Of a DNA stretch of 64,000 nucleotides, positions 33,090 through 46,809 are shown piece by piece. Under the pieces are notes generated by a model. That model saw only the letters and a list, made by a program, of their open reading frames with translations, made no database searches and was not told the DNA's origin. The position numbers and the translations under genes were made by a program. The first letter of the stretch is position 1, and the number at the start of each line of letters is the position of its first letter. Source of the DNA: Apus apus (lineage: Eukaryota; Chordata; Aves; Apodiformes; Apodidae); contig NC_067312.1 of NCBI RefSeq assembly GCF_020740795.1, positions 50,363,905 to 50,427,904 of the forward strand. Direction: 5' to 3'.

Positions 33090-36000
33090 TGCTTGATAGG
33101 GAGGGCTAGCTATCCTCTTCAGTCAGTCAGATCAGAGAAGTTTTGTCTTTCTGAATATTGTCTGAGAAGGTAAATGGGAAATAAAAAAATAGTCATCCTT
33201 TAGTTTTGCTTAAAATCCAAAAAACTGAGCTGGCTTTATCTCGGTAAACCTGAATAATTTTTCTGTTGTGTTCTGCTAGCTAGAAGGTTGTTGAGGCTTC
33301 AGGAAAGCCATCCTCTGCCCCTGCACGTTGTGCAGGAAAAAAAGTGCAAAGTTGAGTAGTATTTTCATCCATGTATTACAATGTATATGAACCATTTAGT
33401 AAGAGTTGAGAGTGCATAAAAAGAAAGAACATGTACTCCCTTATGCTTTACAATGAAGCAGAATTTAAACATATAAATTTGGATATTTGCTGTTAACTTC
33501 CTTGATTAGGTATTCTGTGTTTCATCTCTTCTCAATATAGCAGACCTTTATTATCTGAACAATCAATCATTTCACAAGGGGTATTTATTTTACAGTTCAG
33601 TAATGTTCATTCTGAGAAAGAATACCCAAATTTTCTGGATATTTCCCAATGGTGATGCTGATTTTGGTATTTGATTCTTCTAATGTCTTTTTTTTCAATA
33701 TTTATGTTTTCCTTATCTCCTCCATTTAAAAATCTGGGTAAGAATACAGCTTTTACAACCAGTCATTGACACCTTGGAAACATTCCTGCGTTTGTTGATA
33801 GTTGTCTTCCTTTTGGCCTTGCATGGTCCTAAGACAGTCAGTAGTAACCAGAAACTGCATTTTAACTCACTGTTTTTAAAAACTAAACTTATCACTAATT
33901 TATGAGGAATTATTTTCTTTTTCTTCTGTGTTCTCTGGATTCTGAACTAGCAGCTCTGTGAAATCTGAGCTGGCAAATCACTAGGAATTTAATTTGGGAA
34001 TGTTTGTGTTGCGGAAGCATATTGTTTTCTTGGCACTTTTGCCTTACTTTGTATCTCAGCATCAAGAAAAGTCTTTCAAGAGTGACCTCTCTTTTGGCAA
34101 AAGTGCACAGGATGTGTTTTCCCAGAGTCTGTTTTAGCTTTTAAACCTTTGGAAACTCATACAAACAGAGGAAGAAAAGTACACTTCCTTGCAGTCCTTC
34201 CATGACTGCAGTTTGTTACCTGTGATGCTTTACTGGCTCTTTCTGACCCTTGTGAGAGGGTTCGTAGCAAAAGGTTCTGCTCAGAATGGTATCTTGGCTA
34301 GCAGCATGTTTTGGAGCTGCCCAAATGTACTGTGACTGCTGGGGATTACACATATTAAGGACAGGTTGACATTTTTCTTGAGTTTACTGGAGTGTGTAGG
34401 AAGGTTGTGGGTCATGCATATGGAAGCCTATTTCTTTTTTCCTGGTTAGCTGTGTTTTTTAAAAATCTGTTAGCATGATGCAATTGGAGGGAGCATTGAG
34501 GATCAGCTATCCAAGACTACTTCTGAATGTGGGGCTTTTTATCAACATACACATTTTATGTGCTCAATTTCTTAGACTATGTAATGTTTAAAATAGAAAG
34601 GTGGAGTAGCAGTGATACAGTAACATTGCAAGTGCATCTTTTGGTTATAGAATTAATGCAAAAACAATGTTGTTACTGTCAGATTACTGTCAGGTAAAAC
34701 ACATGGACTATGGGGGCCATCAGTGCTTTACATCTCTTGCCCTCAGGTTGCTGAGGTGTTGTTGCTTTCCTTGAAAAGTGATTCTAAGTTAGGAGGCCCT
34801 ACAGCAATATGAAAGGAACTTTGAAAGGAACCATTCAATCTGTCACAACTAAAGCTTTTGTTTCTTTGAATTTCATGTGCAGGGAGTAACAGGAGAGAAA
34901 TTATTTGGCGTAAACCACCAAATTACATGGTTGGAACTCTATGCTAATTCTGACATAAGTAAAGCAACCATCTGGACAACATAATTCTGCAGATTAGAAA
35001 TTGTCCTCCTTTGACAGATGCAGTTATCCGTGTTAGAACCCAAGAACCATCAGATGTAAAAGAAAAGACAGGGAAAATGGGAACCTCTTTGAGGGGGGAA
35101 AAATAATTATAAAACACACTGCCCTTTGACAGGTTACCATCTATTTATCACGGCTTTTTTTTTTTTTTTTTTTGGTTTTGTTTTGTTTTTTTTGTGGGGG
35201 TTGGGGAGAAGGATGAAGCAGTGATAAAAGCAAGTCCAAGTTACAGAATGCAAAAACCAACAGGATTTTAAGCCCTTCAACAAATGTATAGTCAGTGCTC
35301 CAGTGCATGCCTCTCTGTGAGCATACATATGCCATGGATAAGATGCCAGAACTGCAGCTTGGCCTCAGAACTGATGTCATCCTCACAGTCCTTTTCCCTC
35401 AAACACTCTTCACTAGAAACATGTGATGCATCTCTTCCCGGCCTCTCTTCAGGCGTTGTGAAAAAAACACAGTTGCTTGGGTTTAAGGAAGAGACATCAT
35501 TCTAAAATAGGCCTCCTCTCCTACCTGTATTTTTTCCTTTTTGCAAGTATTCGCAGTTTCTTCTGAGTTCAGATCATCATAAACACACCGATATTGTTAT
35601 TTATTTGCAGTCTTTTGATCTTTAAAACATACTCATATCTGCCAGGTTCACTGCCTTTGGGAACTGATACTGCATCTTAAAGTACTTAATTGATTATGGT
35701 TTTATTCATGAAGATGACCCTATTTGCTCCACAGATTTAGAAGAGCTGAATACTGCATAAACAACAATCTTCCACAAATGTCATGATTTTATGTTTTCAA
35801 ATGAAGCAGTTTGCTAATGAATCCTGTGACTGAAGGATCTGTCAATCAAATCAGTTGCTACTAATTGTGAACTGCTTGTTGACATTTGTGAATTTTTGTA
35901 AAAACTCAAACGCTGACATTAGTAGATAACAAACTAATGTAAAGAAGCTGGGATGAGCTTAGAAATGAAATGCAGGTATTCCGATTTAATCTAAAGTAAT

Positions 36001-38064
36001 TAGTTCCAGTGAGGAATTTTGCACTCATGAATGAATGAAAAGAGTGAGATCTTCATGAATATCAATGGTAAGTCTGGTATTATCTTAAAGTACTTCTGAA
36101 ATAATACTGATACTGGTTTTCCTTTAAATAATCCTTGTCAATGAAGACATACTGACAGTACCAAAGAATGTGCCATGTGATTTTTATTTTGTGTTTATCT
36201 GTAAAAAATTTAATACTGTGTTGAAAGGAGTGGACTTTCATATACCTTCAATGGAAGGCTGACCATAAATTGTGCAACTCTCAGTTGATAGTGAGACCTT
36301 CTAGCTGCTTCTATTATTTGTAAATTAGCTGTTTGAATTTTATTCAAACTTGAGGAAGTACCTCTTTCAGATCTTCTGTGTATGTACAGATTCTCTGCAT
36401 GTGCAAGATAGTGTTTGCTGTTTCTGATTAAGTATCCTGAGCCAGTCTAACATTGTGGACCAATGAGTGAGTTTTAACAACATGATTTGGGCCACGAGTT
36501 ATTTCAGGTTTTTTTGATTCTTCTTCTTTAACATGGTGGTACTACATTGTTTTATACTTTTGCAGAGGAAATTTCTGTCTTGTTAAGGATGATGCATCTC
36601 CAGGATAAAGTCTGCAGTCTGCCATGGATGGGTACTGATTTTTCCTTTTTTTTTTGTTTGTTTGTTTCTTTTCTTAGACTATTGATATATTTTCTATATT
36701 AATGAACCACAATTTTGATCTGGTATCAGTGCTTGACAGATGTTGGTTTTCCTGATGGAGAACATTTGCTTGTTGGCATTCCTTATTGTGCAATACTGAT
36801 TTGAAAAAACTAAACACAGAACCTACGGAGATCTCCATTGTTGTCATAATCTAAGTTCAGACCCCTGTAAGATACATGCCCATGAATGCTTTTACCTGCT
36901 GTCTTCATTGGATGCCCCCCTCCACCCTGCCTTGTGCTGTAGGGGAAGCGAGTGATCCATCTCTCTACATCCTCTTCAGACCCTCATGATTTTCTGGCTG
37001 ATACGCTTAGTAAAATTAAAAAGGGAAGGGCTGCAAAGCCAATTTTGTAATGCAAAGTAACACACTATGGTAAAGATACTGATGATAATTTAGGAAAATA
37101 CTAATGATTTTGTTTAGTGACTAGGTTTGAGGTGATTAGATGAAGAAATATAATAAAGGTGGGTGGTTCCCCCTTGCTCTCCTCTCACCCTCCCTCTTCC
37201 CCTTTATTTTTTCTCTCTGGGATATTTTGCATTCTGATGGAAGCTGAAAATGCTTATGGGTCTCATTGTTCACATAACACACTTCTGTAAGCTAACTGAC
37301 AGGGGATTAACTTCAGTTGAGAGAGGAAAACAGGTCTAGTCTTAACAAAATACTGTTATAACAGCAACTAACTGGTAATATTGGAGTAACACTTCTGGCA
37401 CTAAAATAGCAATAATACAGTAATTTTGCTTGCTGCAGCACAGAGGAAGGCCTGTAGATTTATTGCATCTTGATTCGTCCTTCATAGCAATTTAATTCAC
37501 AAATATCTTAACTGCAATCAAGAGAGAGTTTGGATTGGTAGTTGAAGTTAATACTCAATGAATGCTAACTGAGATCAGTAATCAATTGCTAGATAGGGTC
37601 AATGTGTAATGGAAAATGTGTAATGAGAGACTCTTAAAATTCACGGACATATTTTCTACTGTGATTCTCATAGAGATCAAAATGATCTCCATAATACCTC
37701 CTCAACAAATATGCTGAAAAATTATTTTTTGAATTTATATTCGAATCCAATCTCTATGCATAACTTATATCATCGATATTCAAAAGTAGATGGAGCAGGA
37801 ATAAAACTGAGTGGAAAATGGTAATTTTGTTCACTGATACAAAAACTTGTTCATGGAGTTGGTATGATTGGCAGTAGCATGAAGAGAATTCTCTTCTATT
37901 TCCAGAGAATCATTTATTTCAAATATTGAAACAGCCTTGGTAATTTTCTCCTTCACTTTCTTCTCCTCTTTATCACAACAGTGTCTTTTTGACCATTTGG
38001 GTTTTCAGCTTGCTAGCTGAAATACAATAGCTCATGTTAAGTAATTTCAGCTGGTTTAGTCATA
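33090..38064. other. CAMK4 intron 1, unique AT-rich DNA
   Basis: No exon or repeat family recognised. Contains a T20 run (35155-35174) followed by a short GTTTT stretch, and a (GTTT)n stretch near 36656. Confidence 0.5.
35155..35174 (+). repeat. T20 homopolymer
   Basis: Twenty consecutive T, followed by a GGTTTTGTTTTG stretch. Confidence 0.95.
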
Positions 38065-39745
38065 GAGAATCGTAGAATCATAGAGTAATAGAATCATAGA
38101 ATGATTAAGGTTGGAAGGGACCTTAAAGATCATCAGGTTCCAACCTCCCTGCTATGAACAGGGATACCTCACACTAGACCAGGCTGCACAAAGCCTGATC
38201 CAGTCTGGCCTAAAACACCTCCAGGGATGCGGCTTCCACAGCCTCTGTAGGAAACCTATTCCAGTGCCTTTCTACCCTCATGGTGAAAAATTTCTTCCTG
38301 ATGTCTAACTTAAATCTACCCTCTTTCAGCTTAAAACCCTTGTCCTACCACTACCCTCTCTGGTGAAGAGCCCCTCCCCAGCTTTCCTGTAGCCCCTTCA
38401 GATACTGGAAGGCCACTATAAGGTCTCCCTGGAGCCTTCTCTTCTCCAGGCTGAACAGCCCCAACTCTCAGCCTGTCTTCATAGCAGGGGTGCTCCAGCC
38501 CTTGGATCATCTTCGTGACCTTTCTCTGGACTCTCTCCAGCAGCTCCATGTCTTTCCTATACTCCAGAGCTGTACACAGTATTCTAGATGTGGTCTCACC
38601 AGAGCAGAGAATCACCTCTTTCAACTGCTGGCCACACGTCTTTTGTTGCAGCCCAGGACACAACTGGATCTCTGGGCTCCAGCACACACTGGCAGCTCGT
38701 GTCGAGCTTCTCATCTACTACCACCCCCAAGTCCTTCTCCTCAGGACTGCTCTCTAGCCATTCTACCCCCAGCCTGTATTTGTGCCTGGGGTTGTGCTGA
38801 CCCAGGTGCAGGACCTTGCACTTGACCTTGGTGAACTTCATGAGGTTGGCATTGGCCCACATCTCCAGCCTGTCAAGGTCCCTCTGGATGGCATCCCTTC
38901 TCCCTAGGGTGTTGACACTTAAAGAGACCTCACTGAAGGAAAAAAAAAACAACAGTAAAAAGAAAATTGGCTTAAAGCAGAAGAGGTGTCAACTACTCCA
39001 CATACCTTGGTATCATCAGCAAAATTGCACTCAATCCCATGTCTCCAACAAAGATGTCAAACAGCACTAGTCCCAGTACTGACTCCTGAGGGACACCACT
39101 CATCACCTGCCTCCATTTGGACATGGAGCCATTGACCATAACTCTCTGGGTGCAGCCATCCAGCCAATTACTTATCTACCAAGTGGTCTATCTGTCAAAT
39201 CCATGTCTTGTCAGTTTGGAGACCAGGATGAGGTGTGGGACAGTGTCAAATGCCTTGCTTAAATCCAGATAAACAATGTCAGTTGCTCTGTCACCATCCA
39301 CCATCTCTGTAGCCTTGTTGTAGAAGGCCACCAGATTGGCCAGGCATGATTTGCCCTTAGTGAAGCGATGTTGGCTGTCACCAATCACCTCCTTATTTCC
39401 CAAGTGCCTTAGAAGACTTCCCAGTAGAACCTGTTCCATGATCTTGCCAGGCACAGAGGTGAGTCTCTAGTTTCCCAGGTCTTCCTTTTTCCTGTTCTTA
39501 AAAAAAGGGACTGTGTTCCCTTTTTTCCAATCAGTGGGAACCTCACAAGACCGTCATGACCTCTCAAATATGATGGACAGAGGCTTAGCAACTGCATCTG
39601 CCAGCTGCCTCAGGACCTGTACACGGACCCCATCAGGTCCCATAGACTTGGGCACATTCAGGTTCTTTAGATGGTCACAAACCTGATCTGTACTAATCTC
39701 ATTTTTATTGTTCTTCCAACTTTTATTAATTAAAAAATATTTTAA
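38065..39745 (-). mobile_element. CR1 LINE fragment with expanded octamer tail and internal insertion
   Basis: The tail (plus view 38065-38103) holds several CATAGAAT-type repeats. Minus-strand translation gives [21 protein letters not shown] (N-terminal RT side), [46 protein letters not shown], then [18 protein letters not shown] and a degraded thumb. The catalytic FADD region is interrupted: 69 bases (38917-38985) are inserted after the TLEG segment. Related to the 1345-2280 copy and antisense to CAMK4. The 5' edge is approximate. Confidence 0.92.
38917..38985. repeat. 69-base insertion inside CR1, flanked by 8-base direct repeats
   Basis: Flanks are GTGTTGAC (38909-38916) and GTGTCAAC (38986-38993). 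By comparison with the related CR1 at 1345-2280, the 69 bases between them are extra. The insert has A10 (38940-38949) and no recognised family. Confidence 0.55.
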
Positions 39746-39749
39746 CCTC

Positions 39750-42619
39750 TTCATGTTCTTTTTCTGCATAACTTTTGAAAAAATTAAAGGTTATTTGTGA
39801 TGGAAATAATAATTTAGATTTATTTCTTTTGCAGATGACCATCTTAATTAGAGCTGGTGAAATGTATTCTTTAAATAAGGAGCCCAACAAATATTTCTGT
39901 CAGTCTCTATTGCCTGAACTTGTTAGATTTGGTATTTGTGATCAAATGCAGTAAATATTAATCAGATAGCCTGTTAAAATAGTTTACCATGGTGCTTCTT
40001 ATCAACCGTGTGTTTTGACTGTACTGAATACATGCTAAGGCAATTTTATTGTTTTCCGTAGTCACAGCTGAAACAGAATAACAATGGTTAGCAAGATCTG
40101 TTAGTTATACACAGTGGCACGTGGCCAGTGGAAGACCATATTTCATGCTTGAGGGTTATGGCTGTGAAAGCTTAATTTTGTCCACATATTCATGTCTTTA
40201 CAATAGTGAATTGGCAGATTTGAGAAACTGCAGAATTTCCAACCATTACTTTGGTGTTTGTTTTTGTTTTGAGCTAGGATGAGTTTTTGAAGTATTGGCA
40301 TGATGTAGATAAGGGACAGTTTCACAGCATGGATTTTCTTTATAATTTTAAGTAAAAACTTGAAAACACTTTCAAATTTTATATTTTGTGCTAATTAAAG
40401 ACATTCTTGACTCAAAGTAACCAAACTACAAGGACAAACTTATGTTTATATTTTACAGCGTGATGCTGTATGAGAGTTCTTAAGCAGGCCCCTCTCTTAA
40501 CTTTTCACCTTTTGCCTATGGTTCCTGTTTGAATTGTATCTTGCATGTTACACCAAAAGGGATGCAGCTTTCATATTACATATTTCCCTACTGGAACATA
40601 AGGAGTTTGAAGAAGCTGTTGCTTGTTGTTTGTTTTTGTGTTTTTTTTTTTCTGTTAACTCCATTTATAAAAATCTCAAGACTTTTAAAATAAGAACAAC
40701 AAACATTATTGTCTGGGACAGGATCACATTTGCCTTTCTCACAGCTGCTGTTTTGCTACTTTGTAGTTGTCTAGTTGCTTGTTGCCTGAACTGTATGTCT
40801 TAATTTTTCCTTCTGTCTTTGCAGTTGAGGAGATTTATATTTTACAGTTAAGTTCCTGTTACTTGTCTGTAATGCATGACCTTGGATTTAATATAGCTAA
40901 CTTTAATCCCTTTTCTCTTACTCCTCAGATACTAAGTACAGTTTTTTCTAATATTACAGTCCTCTTCTGTATTGCCAGTATCTTCCCACCTTTTTTCATC
41001 AGCAAACTGAATAAGCATACTCCTAAGCTTATGCCAAAGTCAATAATTGAAATGTATAGCAGACCAAAAGAATATTACTCAAATGTGCAAGTTGGAAAAA
41101 AATAGAAATACCGAAGTAAAGCGCAAGTATCTCTCTGGCAAGCTTTTGATGAAGGTTAGACTACATGGGCAGGTTTTCTTGAGCAGGAGAAAAAAAAAAT
41201 CCTAAAAGCAAATTGTTTATAAAACTGTTCCCCTGTATACCATTATCCCACTTAAACTGAAACAAACAAACAAAAAAATCAGAATTCTTACAGCATTACT
41301 GTACCAAGGATGAATCTGTTCCTTTGTGTTCTTTTGGTTACTTCTTGCTCCTTTAGCTAAAGACATTTAGGGCTATTCTCATTTCGCTTCTTCCCAGCTC
41401 CTACTGCTTTCTTTAGAAAGCACTGTCTACCATCTGTATGCAATGAGGAAGAAACATTTTCCACTGTATTTAATGGGTGCAACTTCAGAAGCTGAAAAAC
41501 TGGGCATTCTGCACCTATCTTCTTGCAACGAGTATGAAACAGGGTCTAACTGGTATGCTAGCCAGAAAGCTGACAGAAATCTTGGTATTTCAGGCACGTG
41601 AAGGATTAGAGTTCTTTATGCAGACAGGTTTCTACCACCAGCCCATCTTCCTCCTCCCATTTTTGGAATGTGGATTAATTTAATGGTTCCTGAATGTAGA
41701 AGGACTCAGCTCCAGTAACCCTATCAAACAAAAGTGAAAAATAGCATTTTCTAAATGGCACTTGAAAATTATTGGGTCTGTGTGTTATAGGGCCTGATTT
41801 GGCCTCAGTTTTATCCAGCCAGCATAATAATTGCACTTGTGAAAAGTGACTGCAATAGTGACATATAATGCTTTCCTTCCTATGTGTCATGAAAAATCCT
41901 GTTTAAACTTAGGAATTTTTCATCTGAAAATATACTGTGGAGGAAGCGGGTTTCTTTCGTCCAACAGATGGTGCTGGGAAAGGTGATGATAGTTCTCCAA
42001 CAGAGAACCACACGTGAGGTAGAATAACTCAGTCACATTTAAGGACTCCTTCTGCATGCAGAGGAGAGAAGTAACTTGACCATGATTACAATAAAAATTG
42101 TAATTTAGAAGAAAATACCTAGCAATCTGTAGATCTGTAACAGCCTTTTCAATATGAGCAGGAGAGACAAGAAATGTGCCTGAGAGAGGTCTGTGGTCAT
42201 TTTGTGAAAGAGTCTGTATGACATGGTTGCCCATGTTATCTCTTTGGGGGCTCATGTTGTGGTCTACATCCTTAATGCCTGCCTAGTGGAAAATGTAAAC
42301 TGGAGGTCTTGCCCTCAGATGAGCATGTGGTGCACTGGATATGTGCGTTGTGTTTAAAGAAAATTAAAATTTGCCTTTGAATAAGAATCAAATCTAATGA
42401 CAGAATGGTTATGTTTTCCATTCTGCTTGTTGAGACATCTCTTTTGGAAACACAAAGTATTTGTTTTCAGAACTTTCAGCCATTTCAGAATCTCAAAAAA
42501 AAAATCTTATCACTTTCAAATCTGAAATCTGTTTTCTCTTACTGACTAATGTATGCATATATGTTTGCAATATAATTTTAAAACAAACTGTTCATTCTAA
42601 ATTATTGAGCCTTTCTAGT
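39750..42619. other. CAMK4 intron 1, unique AT-rich DNA
   Basis: Nothing recognised. Open frames at 40534-40803 and 40767-41105 (plus) are Leu/Phe/Cys-rich T-rich chance frames with no domain. Confidence 0.5.
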
Positions 42620-42850
42620 GTAAGAATGGCTGCTCTGGGCCAGATCAAAGGTCTGTTTAGGCCAATACCCTGTCACCATCTGTAGTGAGAAGCACATATC
42701 TAGAAGGCAAGGTAAGAACAGGACAAGCATCTAAGGATGCTTGCCCAGAGCAGTCTCTCAACCTTCAGATAACTGAAGCCAAATCTGAAGCTTCAGCTCT
42801 GTTCCTCTTATCAGAATAGTAATGTAGATTGGTGTGCAGTATTCAAGATA
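42620..42850 (-). mobile_element. Ancient amniote CR1/L3-type relic (3' part)
   Basis: Plus-strand view TAAGAATGGCTGCTCTGGGC, CAGATCAAAGGTCTGTTTAG and CCAATACCCTGTC match the very old repeat that in turtles and birds reads roughly 'aagaatggccatactgggtcagaccaaaggtcc'. Diverged. The following AGTATTCAAGATA also fits CR1. Confidence 0.65.
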
Positions 42851-42852
42851 AA

Positions 42853-43020
42853 ACACAGAATCACAGAATGGATGAAGTTGCCAAGGACCTCTTAAGATCA
42901 TGTAGTCCAACCTCCCTGCTTAAGCAAGGTCAGCTCAAGACGGTCTTTCAAGACCTTCAGTGGAGTTTCTAATACCTCTACAGATGGAGATATTCACAAT
43001 GTGAATTTAATGTGCCTAAT
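42853..43020 (-). mobile_element. Diverged CR1 3' end
   Basis: Begins with CACAGAATCACAGAATGG (octamers), then AAGATCATGTAGTCCAACCTCCCTGCT as in CR1 3' ends, then fades. Appears nested in or next to older CR1 relics at 42620 and 43100-44060. Confidence 0.75.
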
Positions 43021-43044
43021 ACTTCTTTACAGTTACTGGGTTTT

Positions 43045-43087
43045 GGGATTTGTTGGGGTTTTTTTTGTTTGTTTGTTTGTTTTTTTA
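43045..43087 (+). repeat. T-rich / (GTTT)n microsatellite
   Basis: Runs of T with GTTT units at 43067-43082. Confidence 0.85.
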
Positions 43088-43129
43088 CTACAATTGGGCA
43101 TGGAGTTAATGTTTTGTGGAACTTTGGCT

Positions 43130-44060
43130 TAGACGTCAAGATTTCTTTGCTTGTGATAACAGGCCACTTAGTTTCTTAAATATATGAAGTTAGGTTTGTG
43201 CTGAGTGTTTGTTAAATGTATGAAGTTAGGGCTGTGTTCAGTGTTCATAATATTATATTTATTTACATGGAATTTCATCTGCCATTTAATACCCTGTCAA
43301 TGAATCTCAACAGAGTCCTTTTGCAGCTCTTTGGCTGAGCAGAAACTTAGTATTATGAAGAACTCTGATTATTAAAAAAACCCAACCAACTCACCTGATT
43401 TCTCAGCTCAGCTCCTGTATTGGCTCATTGAGTAGCAAACACCAGCTCTGGTTTGACAGACTTACTGATAACCTCTGTGCATTGTGAAAACTTGTTCCTT
43501 CCCTGTTTTGTAGCTCTTAAACAACTGCTAATTAATTTCTGATTCTGTGGCTTTCTCAAGAACCTCTGGTGAGGGATGCTGTCAAATAACTTCTGGAAAT
43601 CCAAGTAGACTAATCAATCAAATCTCATTTATTCAAATGCTTGCCAAATCTTTAAAGAAGTTCCATGGTTTTGAGACATAGCTTCCCTTTATAGAAGCCA
43701 CATTGATTCTTTCCCAGGCTATCATACATATCCATATATCCATAGATCCTATTGTTAGAGTTTTCAGTGACTTAGCAATACAGAGCAGATGTACATCCTC
43801 CAGTTCTCCAGACGTGTCTTATAACTGTTTTTAAAAATGATCACATTTGTTTCTTCCCAGTCTAAAAAGGTTAAGTAAGAGGTTATGTATCATCTGAATT
43901 TGAGCTGTTTCACCTATGAGTTCAAGTTGACCTGTCAAGTGAGTCTCAAGTGGTGTCTCACCCATAATATGCTGTTGGTCATTTTATCTGTCTGTTCCAT
44001 AATCTTTTTTGCTGCTTCTCTCTCTTCATTTTGGAAGGTCTGAAGACTTTTCCCCTCTAT
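43130..44060 (-). mobile_element. Ancient CR1-type relic
   Basis: Recognisable words in plus view are GAATTTCATCTGCCATTTAAT (43270), CCTTTTGCAGCTCTTTG (43316), GATGCTGTCAAATAACTTCTGGAAATCCAAGTAGAC (positions 43576-43610, the AFDTVPH/DLSKA region reversed) and AGAAGCCACATTGATTCTTTCCC (43695). Multiple indels. Includes a 36-base imperfect tandem duplication at 43183-43254. Confidence 0.72.
43183..43254 (+). repeat. Two-copy 36-base tandem duplication
   Basis: TATGAAGTTAGG starts at 43183 and again at 43219, followed in both by a similar TGTGCTGAGTG / TGTGTTCAGTG segment. Inside the ancient CR1 relic. Confidence 0.7.
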
Positions 44061-44064
44061 CTAC

Positions 44065-45479
44065 TGAGTAACAAAAGGTTCTAGAATTGGGAAAACTGTA
44101 GTTTATTAAACCTTAGTTGTCACAGGCTGTCCATTAGACACAAACTCTTTACAGAATTAAAATGTTATAATTACAGTGCAGCCACTCAGTACTGTACTAC
44201 AACTATTCAGTGCTGCAGAATTCAGTAGAGATTGCTTTCAATGCAGAATATTTTCAATTCTATGAAAAATGAGTAAGAGGTTGCTCTCCTGCCCCTTGAG
44301 GCAAATGCCTGTAAATAGTATATCTGAGGGAAGAGTGATGCAGAAGCAGATGACTACTGTTTGTGAGATTTCATCCCATGCCTTCCTTTTATTGTACTTT
44401 AGCACAGTTTGGGTAAGGTGAAGGTCTTGACCTATTTTTACTAGTTTTTATATCTGTCCACATGGTGTTAGCTACTTCAGGTCCAGCTAAAGAGAATTCT
44501 GTATGAATAAAGATAGGCAAAACTTTTGTGAAATTTTTCTGTGCTGTGACTAATCAGTTAATTTGTCTTTCTGCTGAGCTATGCAAGGGACAAAACAATT
44601 GGGAATTTGAGGGATAGCAGCTAAAGTCCTAGCTAATAGGCAGATTGAGAATATGTCTTTGCTGTTACAGGCATAGTTTTTGGTATCAAAATGGTGAATG
44701 AAGATTGTAAGTCTTGCATAATTTGTTTTGTTTTGTTTTCAAGTGGTTCTGGAAATCATTCTGGTAACAATTTGTTTGTGTAACTTGTAAGAGAAGTGTG
44801 TGTGACAATATTTTTTCTAGCCATTCAGTCACCATAGGACAATTGAATTTGTGCCTAAATTACCTCCCTTGAGCCTGACTAAGCAGTATGAGGATTGTTT
44901 CAATATCTACTAATGAATAATTTGAATACTAGCTCCTTGGCCTTTTAGTCCTTTCTGTCAGCCTTCATTACAATATCAGTTTTGGAGAAAAAACTTGATG
45001 TTATTTAATTACTTGGAAGTAAAACGGTTAAGTGACAGTGCAGTTCAAACTAACTGTGCTTTGTATTATCCTCAAAATAATGGATTGCTATTGTGAAGTC
45101 TGTAATTCATGTAGATGCTCTAAATGCATTTGTGTGCGCACACGCAGGCTCACAGAGGCACACCTCAAAAAAAAATGAGAAGGTAGCTTGTAAGTTTTTC
45201 ACATGTAATAACTTTTATGGTTCCATGTCAGATAATTGGGAACCACCACAGACTGTGCACTGATGAAAGTAAAATTAATTATATGTACTTAGAAATCTAA
45301 ATAAAGACTTATCTTTCTTTGAAAATTTTTGTCCCATCTTGTATCCGTGATGGACAATATAGCATTCTGAATTTAGGTAAAAAGTCTCTCCAAGAATGTT
45401 GGAAGCTGTAAGACTTAACAGTTCTTGAGTTCTATTGGAGATGGTAAATGGAGCCTTTTTAAGTTTTGCCTGAATAGAG
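44065..45479. other. CAMK4 intron 1, unique AT-rich DNA
   Basis: No exon or repeat family recognised. Confidence 0.5.
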
Positions 45480-46805
45480 TCACAGAATCGTTTAGGTTCG
45501 AAAATACCTTTACGATAATTGACTATGACCATAAACCTAACACTGCCAAGTTCACCAGTAAACCATGTCCCTAAGCATGGTGTCTACATATCTTTTAAAC
45601 ACTTCCAGGAATGGTAACTTATCGCTTCCCTGGGCAGATTGTTCCAGTGCTTGATAACCCTTTTAGTGAATAAATTTATTGTAGTATCCAATTTAATACT
45701 GCCCTGGCACAATTTGAGCCTAATTCCTGTTGTTCTATCACTTTTTACTTGGGAGAAGAGACCAACACCCACCTCGCTACACCATCTATTTAGGTGGTTG
45801 TACGGAGCACTAAATTCTCTCCCTCAGGCTCCTTTTCTCCAGGCTAAACAACCCCAGTTCCTTCAGCCTCTCCTTGTAAGACTTGTGGTTTAGACAGTTA
45901 ATCAGCTTCATTGCTCTTCTTTGGACAAGCTCCAGCACCTCAATGTACTTACTGTGTTGAAGTGCCTAGAACTGAACACAGTACTTGAGATGGGGCCTCA
46001 CCAGTTCCAAGTACAGGGGGACAATCACTTCCCTAGTCCTGCTGGTCACACTGTTTCTGACACAAGCCAGGTTGCTATTTGCCTTCTTTGCACACTGCTG
46101 GCTCATATTCAGCCAGCTTTTGGCCAACATTCGCTTGCCTTTTCCTCCAGGTAGTTTTCCAGCCACACTTCCCCAAGCCTGTAGCACTGCTTGGGGTTGT
46201 TGTGACCCAAGTGCAGAATCTGACACTTAGCCTTGCTGAGCTTCATACAACTGGCCACAGCCCATCAATCCAGCCTGTCTAGGTCCCTCTACAGAGCCTT
46301 CCTACTCTCGAGCAGATAATCCCTTGCATCTAATTTGATGTCATCTGCAAACTTGCTGAGGGTGCACTCCAATCCTCTCATCCAGATCATTGATAAAGAT
46401 ATTAAAGAGAACTGGCCCCAACTCTGCACCCTGGGGAGCACCAGTTGTCACCAGTCACCAGCTGGATTTAAGTCCATGCACCACAATTCTTCGGGACTGG
46501 TGGTCCAACCAGCTTTTTACCCAGTGAAGAGTGCACCCTTCCAAGCCATGAGCAGTCAGTGTCTTCAGGAGAATGCTGAGGAAATGGTGTCAGGGGTTTT
46601 ACTAAAGTGCAGGTAAAAACCATCATTCTTTTCCTCATCCAATAAGTGTGTCACCTTGTCATAGAAGGAGATCAGGTAGGATCAATCAGGCAGGACTTGC
46701 CTTTCATAATCCCATGCTGACTGGGCCAGATCACCTTATTGTTCTATACGTGCTGCATGGTGGTGCTCAAGATGATGTGCTCCATCACCTTTCCTGGCAC
46801 TGAGT
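45480..46805 (-). mobile_element. CR1 LINE fragment (palm, thumb, 3' end)
   Basis: 3' end at TCACAGAATCG (45480). Minus-strand reading gives [46 protein letters not shown] and, near 46335, a KFADDIKLD segment that keeps the catalytic Asp pair. 5' end at about 46803, in the segment encoding the GKVMEHIIL-like fingers. Frame shifts throughout. Antisense to CAMK4. Confidence 0.92.
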
Positions 46806-46809
46806 CACT

